Assembly: GCF_964204865.1 (NCBI RefSeq)
Contig: NC_135256.1
Coordinates: 22,844,703 to 22,908,702, forward strand
Source of the DNA: Styela clava
Lineage: Eukaryota > Chordata > Ascidiacea > Stolidobranchia > Styelidae
Length of the DNA: 64,000 nucleotides
Direction: 5' to 3'
A program made the position numbers and the translations under genes. Below the pieces are notes generated by a model. It saw nothing but the letters and a program-made list of their open reading frames with translations. It made no database searches and had not been told where the DNA came from. This document shows positions 1-10,345 of this stretch, piece after piece. Position 1 is the first letter of the stretch. Every line of letters starts with the position of its first letter.

Positions 1-1290
1 GGGTGCTATTAGTGGCTACTTTTACGTCGTCCCATGTAACTGATTGTAGGCTGTTGAGAGCATGGATTGTGGTGGCATTTTCGCAGGATGTGAGAAACTT
101 CTCTGATTCATTAGATATGCAGATGTTAGCAATGAAAGAGCCAGGTAGAAAGGGTATCGAATTATGATCATTAGAATGCTCGATTGCGTTATCTAATGCA
201 GATATGTCATCAATCAATGTCATCTTTGTTGCTTTACCAACTGGATGTCTTGACATGCTGTCAGCCGCTAGGTTTTTTAGGCCTGGAACGTGTATCATTT
301 TGAAATGATAGCGTAGCAACTTTTCTTTTAAGTTCATTAGGTGAGGGTTTGAAATGTTCTCCAATGATCTTTCTCCAAATATTTTCAAGAGTGGTTTGTG
401 ATCAACAGCAACTGTAAGGTTCTCGCACCCAAGAACAAAATAGCGCGCTCTCTCAAGGGCGTCAACAACAGCTAGGGCCTCGCCTTCTACTGACGCATAG
501 CGTGATACCGACAAGTGTTATTTTCCATTCTGATTTGCAGCAGAATGGGTTTTGTGTGGGACATGAACAGTGTTTTTGAAGAAGCCGGAATCCTATCCCG
601 GTTTTGCTAAAATCAGTGGTTAGGCATGTGGGTCTATCTTTGTCATAGATTTCGATTCAATTTCTCTGATGATTGTTTTTTTCGATTCCTCGAAGAGCTG
701 GTTGAGTTCTTCCGTCCAGACAAATTTGGTCGACGGCTGGAGCTATTGACGGAATGGTAACATCTTTTTATCTGATGCAAAAGCGTATGATACCTGGTTC
801 ACCATGCCAAACCAGGACCGGGCATCGGTTAAGCTCGAGCCACTGAACAGCTTGGAAAAATGCTTTTTCAATGCTGTCCGACCATAATAATGTGTCATCG
901 ATACACTTCGATTTGTCAGAAATATCAGAGGCGATTTTGTCAAAACGTCTGCTGTAGGCATCGCCAGATGCAATATATCCCTGTGGGGCTGTTTTGTAAC
1001 GGTATCTGCCCCAAGGTGTGATGAAACTTGTTAGATGGCGGTCATCTTTGTGTAGGGGTAGGCTATGGTAGCCGCTCCAAGCATCGAAAACTGTATTCTT
1101 TTTGTTACGAGGTACCTGGTGAGCTTGGTAGAAAAGTGATGAAGTGTGATGTGTTTCGCGACTAGCAAACTTGTTCAGGGGCTGTAGATCAACAGTTCGT
1201 CGAGGCTTACCATTTTTCTTTGCGCATATAACCATTTCGTGGCACCATGTGACCGATAGGGACAGGTTCGATTACTCCTAGTTGAGTGTT
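1..1290 (-). pseudogene. Ty3/gypsy-type retrotransposon pol fragment (RT to RNase H)
   Basis: Reads on the minus strand as reverse transcriptase followed by RNase H of a Ty3/gypsy-type element. From about 1290 down to 768 the RT fingers and palm are visible: KKNGKPRRTVDLQPLN, VFDAWSGYHSLPL, FITPWGRYRYKTAPQG, and an IDD box in place of the usual YVDD or FVDD. From 835 to 743 a second frame gives the thumb-connection segment DARSWFGMVNQVSYAF. Below 730 the RNase H part can be followed in pieces (TDFSKTGIGF, EGEALAVVDALERARYF, VAVDHKPLLKIFG, then HVPGLKNLAADSMSRHP near 250-300). At least three frame changes and an in-frame stop make it non-functional. A stretch of RT between the IDD box and the thumb is missing. 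Integrase would lie to the left of the window. Its 5' half continues at 8757-10345 beyond later insertions. Confidence 0.9.
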
Positions 1291-1440
1291 TAGGGAACAA
1301 ATCAATATTTGCTATTGTTTTTGTATTTGCGGTTGTTTCTGGCTATTTCTGTTGCTCTCTGATCTTATGAAGACTATCGTTATCCCCTTTTTCTCTCCTA
1401 ACGAATGGTCGCTTTTATGCTGGCTTAGGTATCCTTAGGG
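1291..1440. other. Unidentified insertion inside the gypsy RT region
   Basis: The gypsy reading frame stops matching just after the GVIEPVPIG segment (about 1255-1278) and resumes near 8757 with a segment read as HWKEEVKAGIDRD. In this family those two blocks normally lie only a few residues apart. Removing the two dated hAT insertions still leaves about 320 bp (1280-1440, 2898-2936 and 8629-8755) that does not look like pol. I infer an older insertion of unknown type into which the hAT elements later jumped. I found no clear ends for it. Confidence 0.4.
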
Positions 1441-2897
1441 CAGGGGTTCTCAAACTTTTGGTGTTGCGGAGCCCCTGAAAAGGTTGACCATTATTCGCGG
1501 AGCCCCAAAAGAAATGTTAAAATTGTAGCTTTCCGATAAATATTCCTGAGTAAGTTAAAAGTACTTAACTTAATTTAAAGGCTAAACCTTTTTTTAATGG
1601 GGTTAATGCAAGTCATAAATAAATCAAAATTTCAAAGATAAATTATATATACTCTTACTAAAGCTGTAAATTTGACACTTGACAAACATATTGATAAACT
1701 AGGGGTCGAATCTTTTCCCTTTTGCCATTTTCGGAAGACTTAAAACTAAAAGGCTGCTAATAACGTGCGCGATTGCATTTTGTTACAATCACCGATAGTT
1801 TTCGTCAGCATGGCATGTTAAACATCTTTACGCCAGTGTTTATTCTCCCTAAATCAAAAATTTTCTTCGGCTTATACACGTATTGTTCCACAATGACGAC
1901 GATGATTTCTTTTTTGTTCTCGTGGGGAATTATGAGTTCAATGTGAAAAACATGTTACCATATATAGTCATCGGCGACGAAATGCTAAAAATAATAATTA
2001 ATAATAAAGAGGTAAATCCGCAACTCAAATTTCTTAATTGAAAAACGGCATTCCAAAATATTAAATTGCAAAATAAAAGATCACACTATAAGTTTGGTTT
2101 TAGCAGACTCACGTCAGATTAAAAACGCTTTTATACGCATTGTAAATCACAAAATTTGGTGTAATGTTAGGTTTTCTTTAGTTATTCGTAGTACAGTAAC
2201 TGAGAAATCGAAACACAGTCAATTGTGTGCGCGATTTACCTTTTTTTTATTCTGAAACTACCGACGGAGCCGCATGCATTAAAATAAATTTCAATCGTAT
2301 TTTGCCCAGATCTTGTGATTTTTTTAACGGCGATATCTTGCTTAATAATAATCTCGAGTGCAAAAGAACAAATCAAGTTTGACAAATTCCAAGATCGCAA
2401 AAATACGACTCCAATTTATTCATAGGTGGCAGTTTATCACGTATTTTATGTTATTTTAGAATAGTATTCCTTCATTTTAGTAATCCTAATAGTAATCTCG
2501 AATGAAACTTGAGTAACTATGAGTACAATTGAATTATTACGACGAGACACTTTAAATGCTCGCATCGGCCATACATTGAATATTTTACGCAACAGAAATC
2601 TCGTTATCCGTTTTTTATAATCGCAAAGAATGTTGCGCGGAAATTTCCGATTCAAATCCCCACCTCTTGAGAATCCTGGCTGCGCTCCAGCTTATAAATA
2701 ATGTCATTTTTCGATTCCGCCTCTTTGCCATATTTCGAGGCTATAATGTTGTCAAATTTTATCAAAGCTGTTATTGTTTCTTTGAACAGTTACAAAACTA
2801 GTCATTATTTTAAAAAGTAATCGGATAGCTCACGGAGCCCCTAGGTTTCTCTCGCGGAGCCCTGGGGCTCCGTACGGAGCACTTTGAGAACCTATGT
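1441..2897. mobile_element. hAT-like non-autonomous DNA transposon, copy A
   Basis: Starts CAGGGGTTCTCAAAC and ends with the near-inverse CTTTGAGAACCTATG, giving short imperfect terminal inverted repeats. The flanks carry an 8-bp duplication CCTTAGGG at 1433-1440 and 2898-2905, the size expected for hAT elements. Both ends are GC-rich with repeated CGGAGCCCC/GGGGCTCCG words, while the interior is AT-rich and has no transposase reading frame. A second copy about 1.59 kb long lies at 47667-49259 and is collinear with it. It has inserted into the decayed gypsy element. Confidence 0.88.
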
Positions 2898-3435
2898 CCT
2901 TAGGGCATGACGCATTATCGTCATCGTACCCTACAGCAAGGGTCCGCAACTACATTATAGCGCGACCAAAAAAATTTTCAACTTCTCGCGACCCAAGCAT
3001 TTGGTAAACATGTAATTAGTTATCGATTTTAAGACTATTGTCGACACTAGCATTTTTATTGCACAAAATATATGAAACTTATCACATAAAATTGTGAATA
3101 ATAGCGTTTATTATGACTAATGCAAATTATAAGTTTTTTGTATAATACACAACATATCAAATCGAGGTTTAATTTGGGAGACAGCAACTCGAAGATATTT
3201 TTCTACCTCTAGCCTTGATCTGTAATTGTATTTTATGTATGAAAACGCTGATAGGCGGGAAAAATGTATTGGTTTTTTAATGAATTTTGGATGCTTTGCT
3301 GTAAGATACACGTGGAACCGATCTTTATACAATATTTGCTGTTATTCCGCTTATATTGAGGGTTTGAGTGATGTATTTCTATCCGATGAGGGTGAGAAGA
3401 TGAGTTATTTGTCGGGCGTTGATCCCCACTGCTAT

Positions 3436-3474
3436 AAGTGCTCCCTACGGAGCCTCAGGGCTCCGCGAGCTATT
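3436..3474 (-). repeat. Fragment of hAT copy A right terminus, inverted
   Basis: About 39 bp match the reverse complement of the GC-rich right end of the element at 1441-2897 (AGTGCTCC, then GGAGCC and GGGCTCCGCGAG words). It lacks the outermost bases and has no visible target duplication, so it is a relic only. Confidence 0.6.
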
Positions 3475-3623
3475 CTTTCACTTGGAAAACTGACTTGGTT
3501 AATTTTGTATCTGTGAAGAAGCATTACCATCACTAATAGAATTTGACGACGGTGGTTTCGAAATGTGGTAGTGATTCAAATATAACACTAGAGCTGCGTG
3601 CAGCTTTAACAGGCTTCCCGCGT

Positions 3624-3986
3624 AAAAAAAACTGAAGACGCGTTTTGCTCACTGGAGCGTGAACGCGTGGTCAGTCATGCATAAAATTTGCAATTTATGA
3701 CGGGGGACTTATTATCTGCATGTGATGTAAATTTCAAGTCTCTAAGTAGTGTCGTTCTCGAGAAGAAGATGAAAATGTAAAATCCTATATTGCTCACTGG
3801 AGCGTATCGCCGAGGTCACTTATGCGTATCCTTGACATATTGTATCCGGAACATGTCCATTAATCATTGTTATGAATTTCAACCCAATAGCATGTATCAA
3901 TTTTGAGAAATCGCAAAAAAACTGAAGACGCGTTTTGCTCACTGGAGCGTGAAAGCGTGGTCAGTCATACATAAAATTTGCATTTT
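3624..3986 (+). repeat. Two near-identical ~73-bp direct repeats with a degenerate third between
   Basis: The block at 3624-3696 (AAAAACTGAAGACGCGTTTT, then TTGCTCACTGGAGCGTGAA) recurs at 3914-3986 with three or four changes. A decayed version sits at about 3788-3830, retaining TTGCTCACTGGAGCGT. An (AATAA)-rich tract and a hairpin (TTCCCTGCTT / AAGCAGCGGGAA) follow at 4060-4146, matching a related GGCTTCCCGCG word at about 3612. This looks like a further non-autonomous element inside the composite, with ends not defined. Confidence 0.55.
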
Positions 3987-4190
3987 ATTGCTAGCTGAGA
4001 ACTTCTGCACATTTGAGGTGAATTTCAAGTTTGTAGGACCAATTTGAAAAAAATAATAATAAAAATAAATAAATAATAATAAATAAATAATAATAATAAA
4101 ACACAGAAATACAATAGGTTCCCTGCTTACAAGCAGCGGGAAGCCTAATTATCTATAACTAAGGGCGCAGCAGCCATGGTTTTCTATAAG

Positions 4191-5323
4191 CAGGGTTGCC
4201 ATCTACCCAGAGCCAAAAATAGGCATGAAATCATACACGAGTCTCCCACTTTTTATCATTAGAAGTCGCTTCGAACATGGTTGTACCGTAAATATCTACT
4301 ACTACGTTGTACGCAGCTCTAAAATTGCAAAAAGTTATGGAAAGAGATGAAGTCACTGCCACACGCAATCTCCAAGACAAGGGTCGGCAACTTTTGTCGC
4401 TCCCGAGCCAAAGCCAAGTGTTACGAATCTTGGCGGGCCGCACATATTTTTTCAAGAAAGTTAAAAACTGAACGGGTGACTGATGAACCACATTATTCAT
4501 ACAGATTAGAAATTCAAATTTCGGACTTTAATAGCGAGCGAACACTGCGACAACTCGTTGACTCAAGTCGTCTTATTATACAAAATATTTACAAATAATA
4601 TTTAATGCGACACTAGGTGACACACTAGATAAAATCAAAATTTTCTAAATGTCTATCACTAATCCTAGTTCTTCGCAAGGAAAATTTTATTTTGGTTGGG
4701 TAATTAAAAACAAAAGCGATTTTTTTTCATAAAGATTGGAAAACGAATTATTAATGAAGAACAAGAATAACATATCAACAATCCGTAGGTTTAAGTGAGC
4801 ATTGTGGGCCAGATTATTTTACACCGTGCGGCGGATATGGCCCGCAGGCGGCTGACCTCTAACCTAAAGTCCTCATACTTTGGTTTCCCACAATGCCTCT
4901 TGTGTTTTTATGGTAGTATTGTGGGCACCGATTACTGTTTTCCACCTTTCTCGATGTCGCAATAGCAGTAGTTAATAAAAAAAAATTCTTTTCATGTTCG
5001 AAACAGAACTCATGGTTACGCTTACTCTGAATTGCAGTTTTTCCCTAAAAACAGTATTCCTAAAAACTAGCAGCAACTATTGTGTGTGTCACAGTTTGCC
5101 TGAAAATACCGCAAACCCCATTGTTGACAGAAAAAGTTCGTCCATCGTTTCCACGCAAGCTTTGTACGCAAAACAAGTATTGGTCATCCACGTTTCTAAG
5201 ACCAAATAAGCACGCGACTCAAAAATAAGCACTTTACTTAGAAATAAGCACATCGTTACTTTATAGGACGCGGGCTAGAAAATAAGCAAAAATCTTAGAA
5301 ATAAGCACGGTATGGCAACCCTG
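4191..5323. mobile_element. hAT-like element with 8-bp target duplication
   Basis: Begins CAGGGTTGCCAT and ends ATGGCAACCCTG, perfect 12-bp terminal inverted repeats. It is flanked by the direct repeat TCTATAAG at 4183-4190 and 5324-5331. It therefore inserted into the larger composite element. About 490 bp in its middle (4379-4862) look like another hAT-type relic. No transposase frame is open. Confidence 0.87.
4379..4862. mobile_element. Probable hAT-type relic nested in the 4191-5323 element
   Basis: The left edge CAAGGGTCGGCAAC and the right edge GCCCGCAGGCGGCTGACCTCTA resemble the CAGGGGTCGGCAAC-type termini of hAT elements, in inverted orientation. The interior has GGCGGGCCGCAC near the left and GTGCGGCGGATATGGCCCGC near the right. 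I could not find a matching 8-bp target duplication, so the limits are approximate. Confidence 0.5.
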
Positions 5324-5929
5324 TCTATAAGGGAGGGGGTTCAGAATAGAAAATTCCCGAGCAACACTCATCGCTCAATCCATGGCCGACCCGTGAATTT
5401 AAAATGTCTTGTCATATCAATTCAATTGTGTTCATCGTTGCTCGCCTTTGAGTTGACTAATATACTACACTAGGCAACCATGGAATACTTTTTTAACCGT
5501 CTACTAGCAAGGAATGGATTGAAATCGTATTTTTGAGTTGCTCTTTCAGCACTTAGGATTATCGCAATGTTTCGTTGTTAAGGCAGAGTTTGCAGTTATG
5601 AAGCCAATTATATTTGATACTTTCATATCGAATTCGGTCTATGCATAAATGTATCAGTGGATTCTAGATGCAGTGATGAGACAAATATCGACCGACACAG
5701 TAAAATGATCAAACTTTCATTGGAGGGTTTAAATATGGGGTCGGGAAACCACATTCGGAATGGGCCCGCGACGCTTCACTGAATTATATTAACAAAACAG
5801 CTTTATTGACGAATCTATTCTTTACGTGTCAAAATTTGTTTTGAGAAACTGAATTATACTATAACCTAACAAGTATACAATTCACATTCACTCGTTTATT
5901 GAGCCTATAATTGATTATAATTAGAGAAA

Positions 5930-6152
5930 TGGCAACAGAACGTAAAAAAGTTGATGCTGAGCGCAAATGGTTTAATGAGGCTGAAAATATTCAAATAATT
6001 AGTCTTCGCGCACTGCTTGAAATTTCTGGGTGAAAAAATGTGATTTATTGGTCATTCCTTTGGTTTTTAACTTTCTAAAATACGTGCGGCCCGCCAATGA
6101 CTTGCAACCTTTATTTTGGTCCGCGAACGACAGAAGATTGCCGACCTCTGAT
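5930..6152 (+). pseudogene. N-terminal remnant of a hAT transposase plus element right end
   Basis: An ATG at 5930 opens a frame reading MATERKKVDAERKWFNEA, then decays. This resembles the basic start (RKKVD...F) of hAT transposases of the GTF2IRD2/ZBED-like group and parallels the PKKRKVDRECRAF starts at 42046 and 49423. About 140 bp on, GAAGATTGCCGACCTCTG at 6132-6149 looks like a hAT right terminus. So only the first codons and the terminal region of a once autonomous element survive. Its left end was not identified. Confidence 0.55.
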
Positions 6153-8045
6153 TTAGACTTTAGAGCCAGTGAAGTTATACAGTCATTCCAACTCAAATCC
6201 GCGACCCACTGCCCTATCTCCCTCCACTTTCCAATCCTCGATCGGCTGCTCTGTCTCCCTCGCCTCGGCCAACTGCTCAACCTTCCTATCCTCGACGCAC
6301 CGCCCAATCTCCCTTAACCTTCTTATCCTCGACTCACTCTATCTCTCTCAACTTTTCTATCCTCAATCCCCTGCACTATCTGCCTCAAACTTCCCACCCT
6401 CGACCCACTGTCCGACCTCCCTCAACTTACTTATCTTTGACCCACGACGCTGTACCACTGAGTACCTAACCTAATGGCGCTAAAATTACGACTCGACCGT
6501 CAAAATGAACTTTACCACCTCGCGACCAACTCCCATGTGTTATACTGGTCGAGTATGCCAATGAGATGATTCAATCGTACGTCGACAAAACATGATTGAC
6601 GGCATTCGTAAATGTAGGCTGGAATCTCAATTGGTAATCAATAACCATAATTAGTGGATTAAAAATGTGCTACTAGGGCGCGGCGGTGTGGCTCAACGGG
6701 CTAAGCGTTAGGAATACGCTCGCCACCGCACCTCTAATTACTCTGCGTGGGTTCGCAGGATCGAATCCCATGCAGGAATGATTATGTGCGAGAGGATTGC
6801 TGGACTCCTCGCCGTCGGGTGGTTCACGTAACCGCTGGTCGGTTACGGCTTCCTCCACCACCAAGTCCATGCTTCCGAAAACAAACAATACAGTAAAAAC
6901 TAATCCCATACCCGACTTGGAATGGTAACCGGACGAGAGGCCGTGGTTCGCCATATGGATAAGCCGTCTTATCGGCTTTCCTCTCCCCCGGGATAAATAT
7001 GTAAATCCTATCCTACTAATTAGGCTACTGATGGCATCGGGCTTGGAGTCACTGTTTTTAAAATTTTAACAGGCCTTTCGATATCGAAATATCTGAGTTC
7101 CTTTTCAGAAACTCATTTAATGTCGCCTGTATTTCCGTGCAGGGCAAAACGACGAGGAAGTAATCGAATATTTGCACGCTTAGTCTTTTTCAACGAATGT
7201 TCTGCCATATCCTTGTTGTATATACAATTTTTTTTACGTGGTTGAGAAGGATGAATAGTCAAAAACAGTCAAAAATATAAGTCGCTTAGTGAGTGTATTT
7301 CCTTCCAAACTATTTTTAAGACATGAAATGTTTTGTCGTAGCTAGCGTTGCCAACTTCCCTCCAATCCAGCGTGTAGTCCCAAAATTGAGCTTATCTTAT
7401 CTGAAACTTATGAAGCTGAAAAGGACGCAGCTTTTACTATAAAATGTCAAAAAAAATACTTTATACGAACAGGAGCACTATTGCTCATTTCGGATCGGCA
7501 TCATATTGTCACAAGACTCACGACATGGCCAATTATTAAGGGCATAAAACGGCTTGTTAAAATTTAGAAAACTGTCACTCCCAGCGAGAAACCATCAGTA
7601 GCCCAATTAGTAACACATTTTTAAACTGTTAATTATGGTTATTGTTTACCATTTGAGATTCCAGCCTACATATTATACGAATGCCGTCAATCCTGTTTTG
7701 TCGACGTACAATTGAATCATCTCATTGGCATACACGACCAGTTTAACCCATGGAAGTTGGTCGCAAGATAATAAAGTTCAGTGTGGCAATCGGGTAGTAA
7801 ATAATAGTACTGAATAGTATAGCACCGTAGGTCAAAGATAGGTAGGTTGTAGCAGATAGGGCAGTGGGTCGAGGATAGGTAGGTTGAGGGAGATAGGGCA
7901 GTAGGACGAGAGAGGAAAGGTTCAGGGATGCGAAAGTTGGGGGATGGGGCAGTGGGCCGTGGATAGAAAGATTGAGGGAGATAGGGCAGTGGGTTGAGGA
8001 TAGGAAAGTAGATTGATGTAGGGCAGTGGGTCGAGGACAGTTTTC
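6150..8045. repeat. Large inverted repeat with minisatellite arms
   Basis: Sequence at about 6537-6660 returns in reverse complement at about 7620-7745 (GTCGACAAAACATGATTGAC against GTCAATCCTGTTTTGTCGAC). Outside these unique arms, 6190-6450 is a pyrimidine-rich minisatellite with a unit of roughly 38 bp (CTCGACCCACTGCCCTATCT and variants), and 7840-8040 holds the same minisatellite in the opposite orientation (AGATAGGGCAGTGGGTCGAG). The whole thing could fold into a long hairpin with a ~960-bp loop that contains the SINE. It appears to be an old foldback-type element. Confidence 0.75.
6677..7020 (+). mobile_element. tRNA-derived SINE
   Basis: The 5' part looks like a tRNA: TGGCTCAACGGGCTAAGCG fits an RNA polymerase III A box and GATCGAATCCC about 75 bp downstream fits the B box. 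The following ~240 bp is a tRNA-unrelated body ending CTCTCCCCCGGGATAAATAT and then GTAAATCCTATCCT. A 3'-end fragment of the same family, CTTCCCGGGATATATATATG followed by AAATTCCTATCCTATC, occurs at about 39993-40040 and again at 63320-63367. That recurrence supports a SINE rather than a tRNA gene, as do the extended body and the lack of a well-paired acceptor stem. Confidence 0.78.
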
Positions 8046-8756
8046 TAGTGAACGAATAGCTCGTGGAGGTCTAAGTGTCTTTAACGGAGTCCTGAGGGTG
8101 CCTTTGAAAACCTAAAGTCTACGTAGTAGGATGTAACAATGCGAACAACTAAGTAACGAATGTTTCCTCGACTTTTGATCTCTTGAATCTACACTCTACC
8201 ATTGCAAAATTATTGGTTCTTATTTCAAGAATTAGGACTTAGTTATTTGATTAGGACGTATATTTACCAAAACACAACTAAAAACTAACAAACAACACGC
8301 GAAAATTGCCAAAACGAGATAATATCCACAACCACGAAAGACTGTCTGAATGGAAAAAGTATCTGAGCGCTTCTGAAACGTTTATTGTTACTTCATTTTT
8401 GCAATTATGCTGATTGGCCAATGTTACGACAGTAAATAAGGAAGTGTATACTCGGGGAAACATTCATATTTATAATCAGTGATTTATAAAGTTGTTATAC
8501 ATAAATACGCTACACAGACGCAATGCTCATTTTTATGGAAAATTTAAATTGTTTCGCGATCCAGAGCGGGGGGTTTCGCGTCCCAAATTTGGGTCGCGAC
8601 CCCGTAGTTGCGGACCCCTGCCCTACAGTACGTCTAATTGTTACGTATTTTATGACTAAGATATTACTTCTAATTTTAAGATTAGAGTGACTAAGTTTAA
8701 ACACGTAATCTATTAACCAAAAGCAGATAGTTTACCCAATATCCTATAGTCCTATA

Positions 8757-9612
8757 AGTGTCCCTGTCTATGCCGGCTTTTACCTCTTCTTTCCAGTGGA
8801 GGGGTACTGGTGTGTGATGAACGACAGGCTTTGCTTCAGGGTCTATCATAAGTTTTATTAGCGGCCCTTCCATCATATAGGGAGCGGTTGATGTTCGCAG
8901 GTGTTGAAAGTGCTAGATTTGTATTATTCGATTAGATACTCCTGTAGCTTCTGTCGGTTTTCCCCATTTGGCGAGTATGGTAACGACGTTGGGATTGGTG
9001 GGGGAAGTTTGCGGCGGGGACATGTGCATCTTTATATGTCACCATTCTTAGTCCCTGTCAAAGTTTTGTCCGTCATGTTAAATGATGTCATTTCCCTGTT
9101 GACTCCGCCAATCTTTGAAAAATTAAACAAGTTCAATGCATGCTTTCCTGCTCAAGAACAGCTTGTCCGAGCTGTCGGTAACGTAAATGATCTGACGGGA
9201 ACGAACTATTTTCCCGTTATCAGTTGTTCCTGAAAATTTTGCAACTAGGGCGCCAAGAATATGTACCCATTTGTTATTGGTCGCAGTCATTGTTGTTGGG
9301 GTTTGAAATTCTTTTTAAACCCCAATTTAGCAAAGTCAGATGGCAGTATGTCGATCATAATATCAAAAAATAGCTGTGGATCTGATATGCGTTTTTCCCA
9401 TCTTTGGCACATATTGGTGGGGGTCCAGAGCCATTCCGATTCAAAATGGTATAGATCCTGATATGGTATGGTATAGATCCTGATTCAAAATGGTATAGTT
9501 TCAAGCAGTGGTAGCAAGTCTGATTGAAAGCAGGACAGGAACGTATTTGATTCTCAGTGGAGAACTTTTGCCGTGTCCTGTTTCTCCGCAGTAGATACAT
9601 GTGGCTTGCATC
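8757..9612 (-). pseudogene. Gypsy-type element: zinc knuckle, protease and RT N-terminal region
   Basis: Minus-strand continuation of the gypsy element. Near 9600-9500 a double zinc-knuckle pattern is split between frames (CIYCGETGHGK, then CPAFNQTCYHCLKLYHF). From about 9440 to 9040 comes a protease-like segment (WEKRISDPQLFFDIMIDILP is recognisable). At 8757-9010 lies the linker before RT, with CPRRKLPPPIPTTLPYSPNG, CEHQPLPYMMEGPL and HWKEEVKAGIDRD. Several stops and frameshifts are present. The order fits gag-protease-RT of Ty3/gypsy elements. Confidence 0.8.
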
Positions 9613-10345
9613 TTATCGGATGTTGGCTTGACTTGAATGCGCCCCCTTTCGATATGAGCTGATGGCGTCTGTGGACTGGGAATCGAACAGTCTGAAGGCG
9701 GATCTGTTGCCCAATTCTTTGGCTTTGACGAATTTGAAGACTTCTTCTAGGGTCATGTTTTGGTTCGGGTCCCCAAGAAGATCTAGTTTAAAGTCGGAGT
9801 TACCTATTCCTCTAGAGAGGATGTCGCGCATAATTTCTTCTGTATAATTCACATCTTGACTGCATGAGGGACTGCATTACAGACTGTCGCTTGGCCACGA
9901 ATGAGGGCGCCAAAGTTTCTTACAGGTTCGTCTCTGTCTTGTTTCATGTTGGCGAGCTTGACTCTGGCGATCATGTCATTTTCCTTTGATAGCGTTCAGT
10001 ATGTCTTGTTCTGATTTTCCTGTAAGATTAGGTGAGGTGCGAGTTAGATCTTTGCGCAGTGGATCGTCGCAGCATTCCAATAGTTGGAAAATTATGTCTT
10101 GGCCAGATATTTTTGTGGCAGCTTTGTAGTCTGTCCATCTTGATTCAAAATATGTCCATTCTTCAGTTGAGCTAGCAGATGTGATGGTTGGACGTTTTAC
10201 TTTCTCAACTTGGGTTGTGGGTTGTTGAGTTTTTTGTGCGCTGTGTGTGGTAGCGTGTAAATTCAGCAATGCAGCAACAATAGAGGCCTCATCCTCTGTT
10301 TCAAATTCACATTCGTTGATTGGGCATCTGATCTTTGGCATCTTG
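9613..10345 (-). pseudogene. Gypsy-type element gag
   Basis: Two minus-strand open stretches. The first (10341 to 9976, 121 aa) starts MPKIRCPINECEFETEDEAS, has a C-x4-C-type N-terminal motif and goes on to EEWTYFESRWTDYKAATKI and LTRTSPNLTGKSEQDILNAI. The second (9852 to 9613) reads EEIMRDILSRGIGNSDFKLD and LEEVFKFVKAKELGNRSAFR. Together they match the gag layout of the Ty3/gypsy lineage whose pol lies to the left. A frame break near 9850-9975 separates them. Start chosen at the first methionine, 10341. A matching LTR to the right was not recognised. Confidence 0.75.

Larger units (their letters stand above)
2937..8620. mobile_element. 5.7-kb composite hAT-like insertion carrying nested elements
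   Basis: The left end reads CAAGGGTCCGCAACTAC and the right end GTAGTTGCGGACCCCTG, good terminal inverted repeats. The insertion is flanked by a perfect 8-bp direct repeat CCCTACAG at 2929-2936 and 8621-8628. The first and last ~100 bp share GCGACC/GGTCGC words, typical of hAT subterminal regions. The interior is a patchwork: an inverted fragment of the hAT copy A family, direct repeats, an independent hAT (4191-5323), a transposase start remnant (5930), a large inverted repeat with minisatellite arms (6150-8045) and a SINE. No intact transposase was seen. The ends and target duplication show that it moved as one unit or grew after insertion. Confidence 0.82.

Noticed and set aside
6030..6474. 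Plus-strand frames in the pyrimidine-rich block
   Set aside because: They translate the ~38-bp minisatellite and hAT terminus, and the repetition explains the open frame.
6677..6780. Functional tRNA gene
   Set aside because: A and B boxes are present, but acceptor and anticodon stems do not pair well, and a SINE body with a repeated 3' end follows.
6673..6954. Minus-strand frame across the SINE
   Set aside because: It overlaps the pol III promoter boxes and body of the SINE on the opposite strand and has no protein similarity I recognise.
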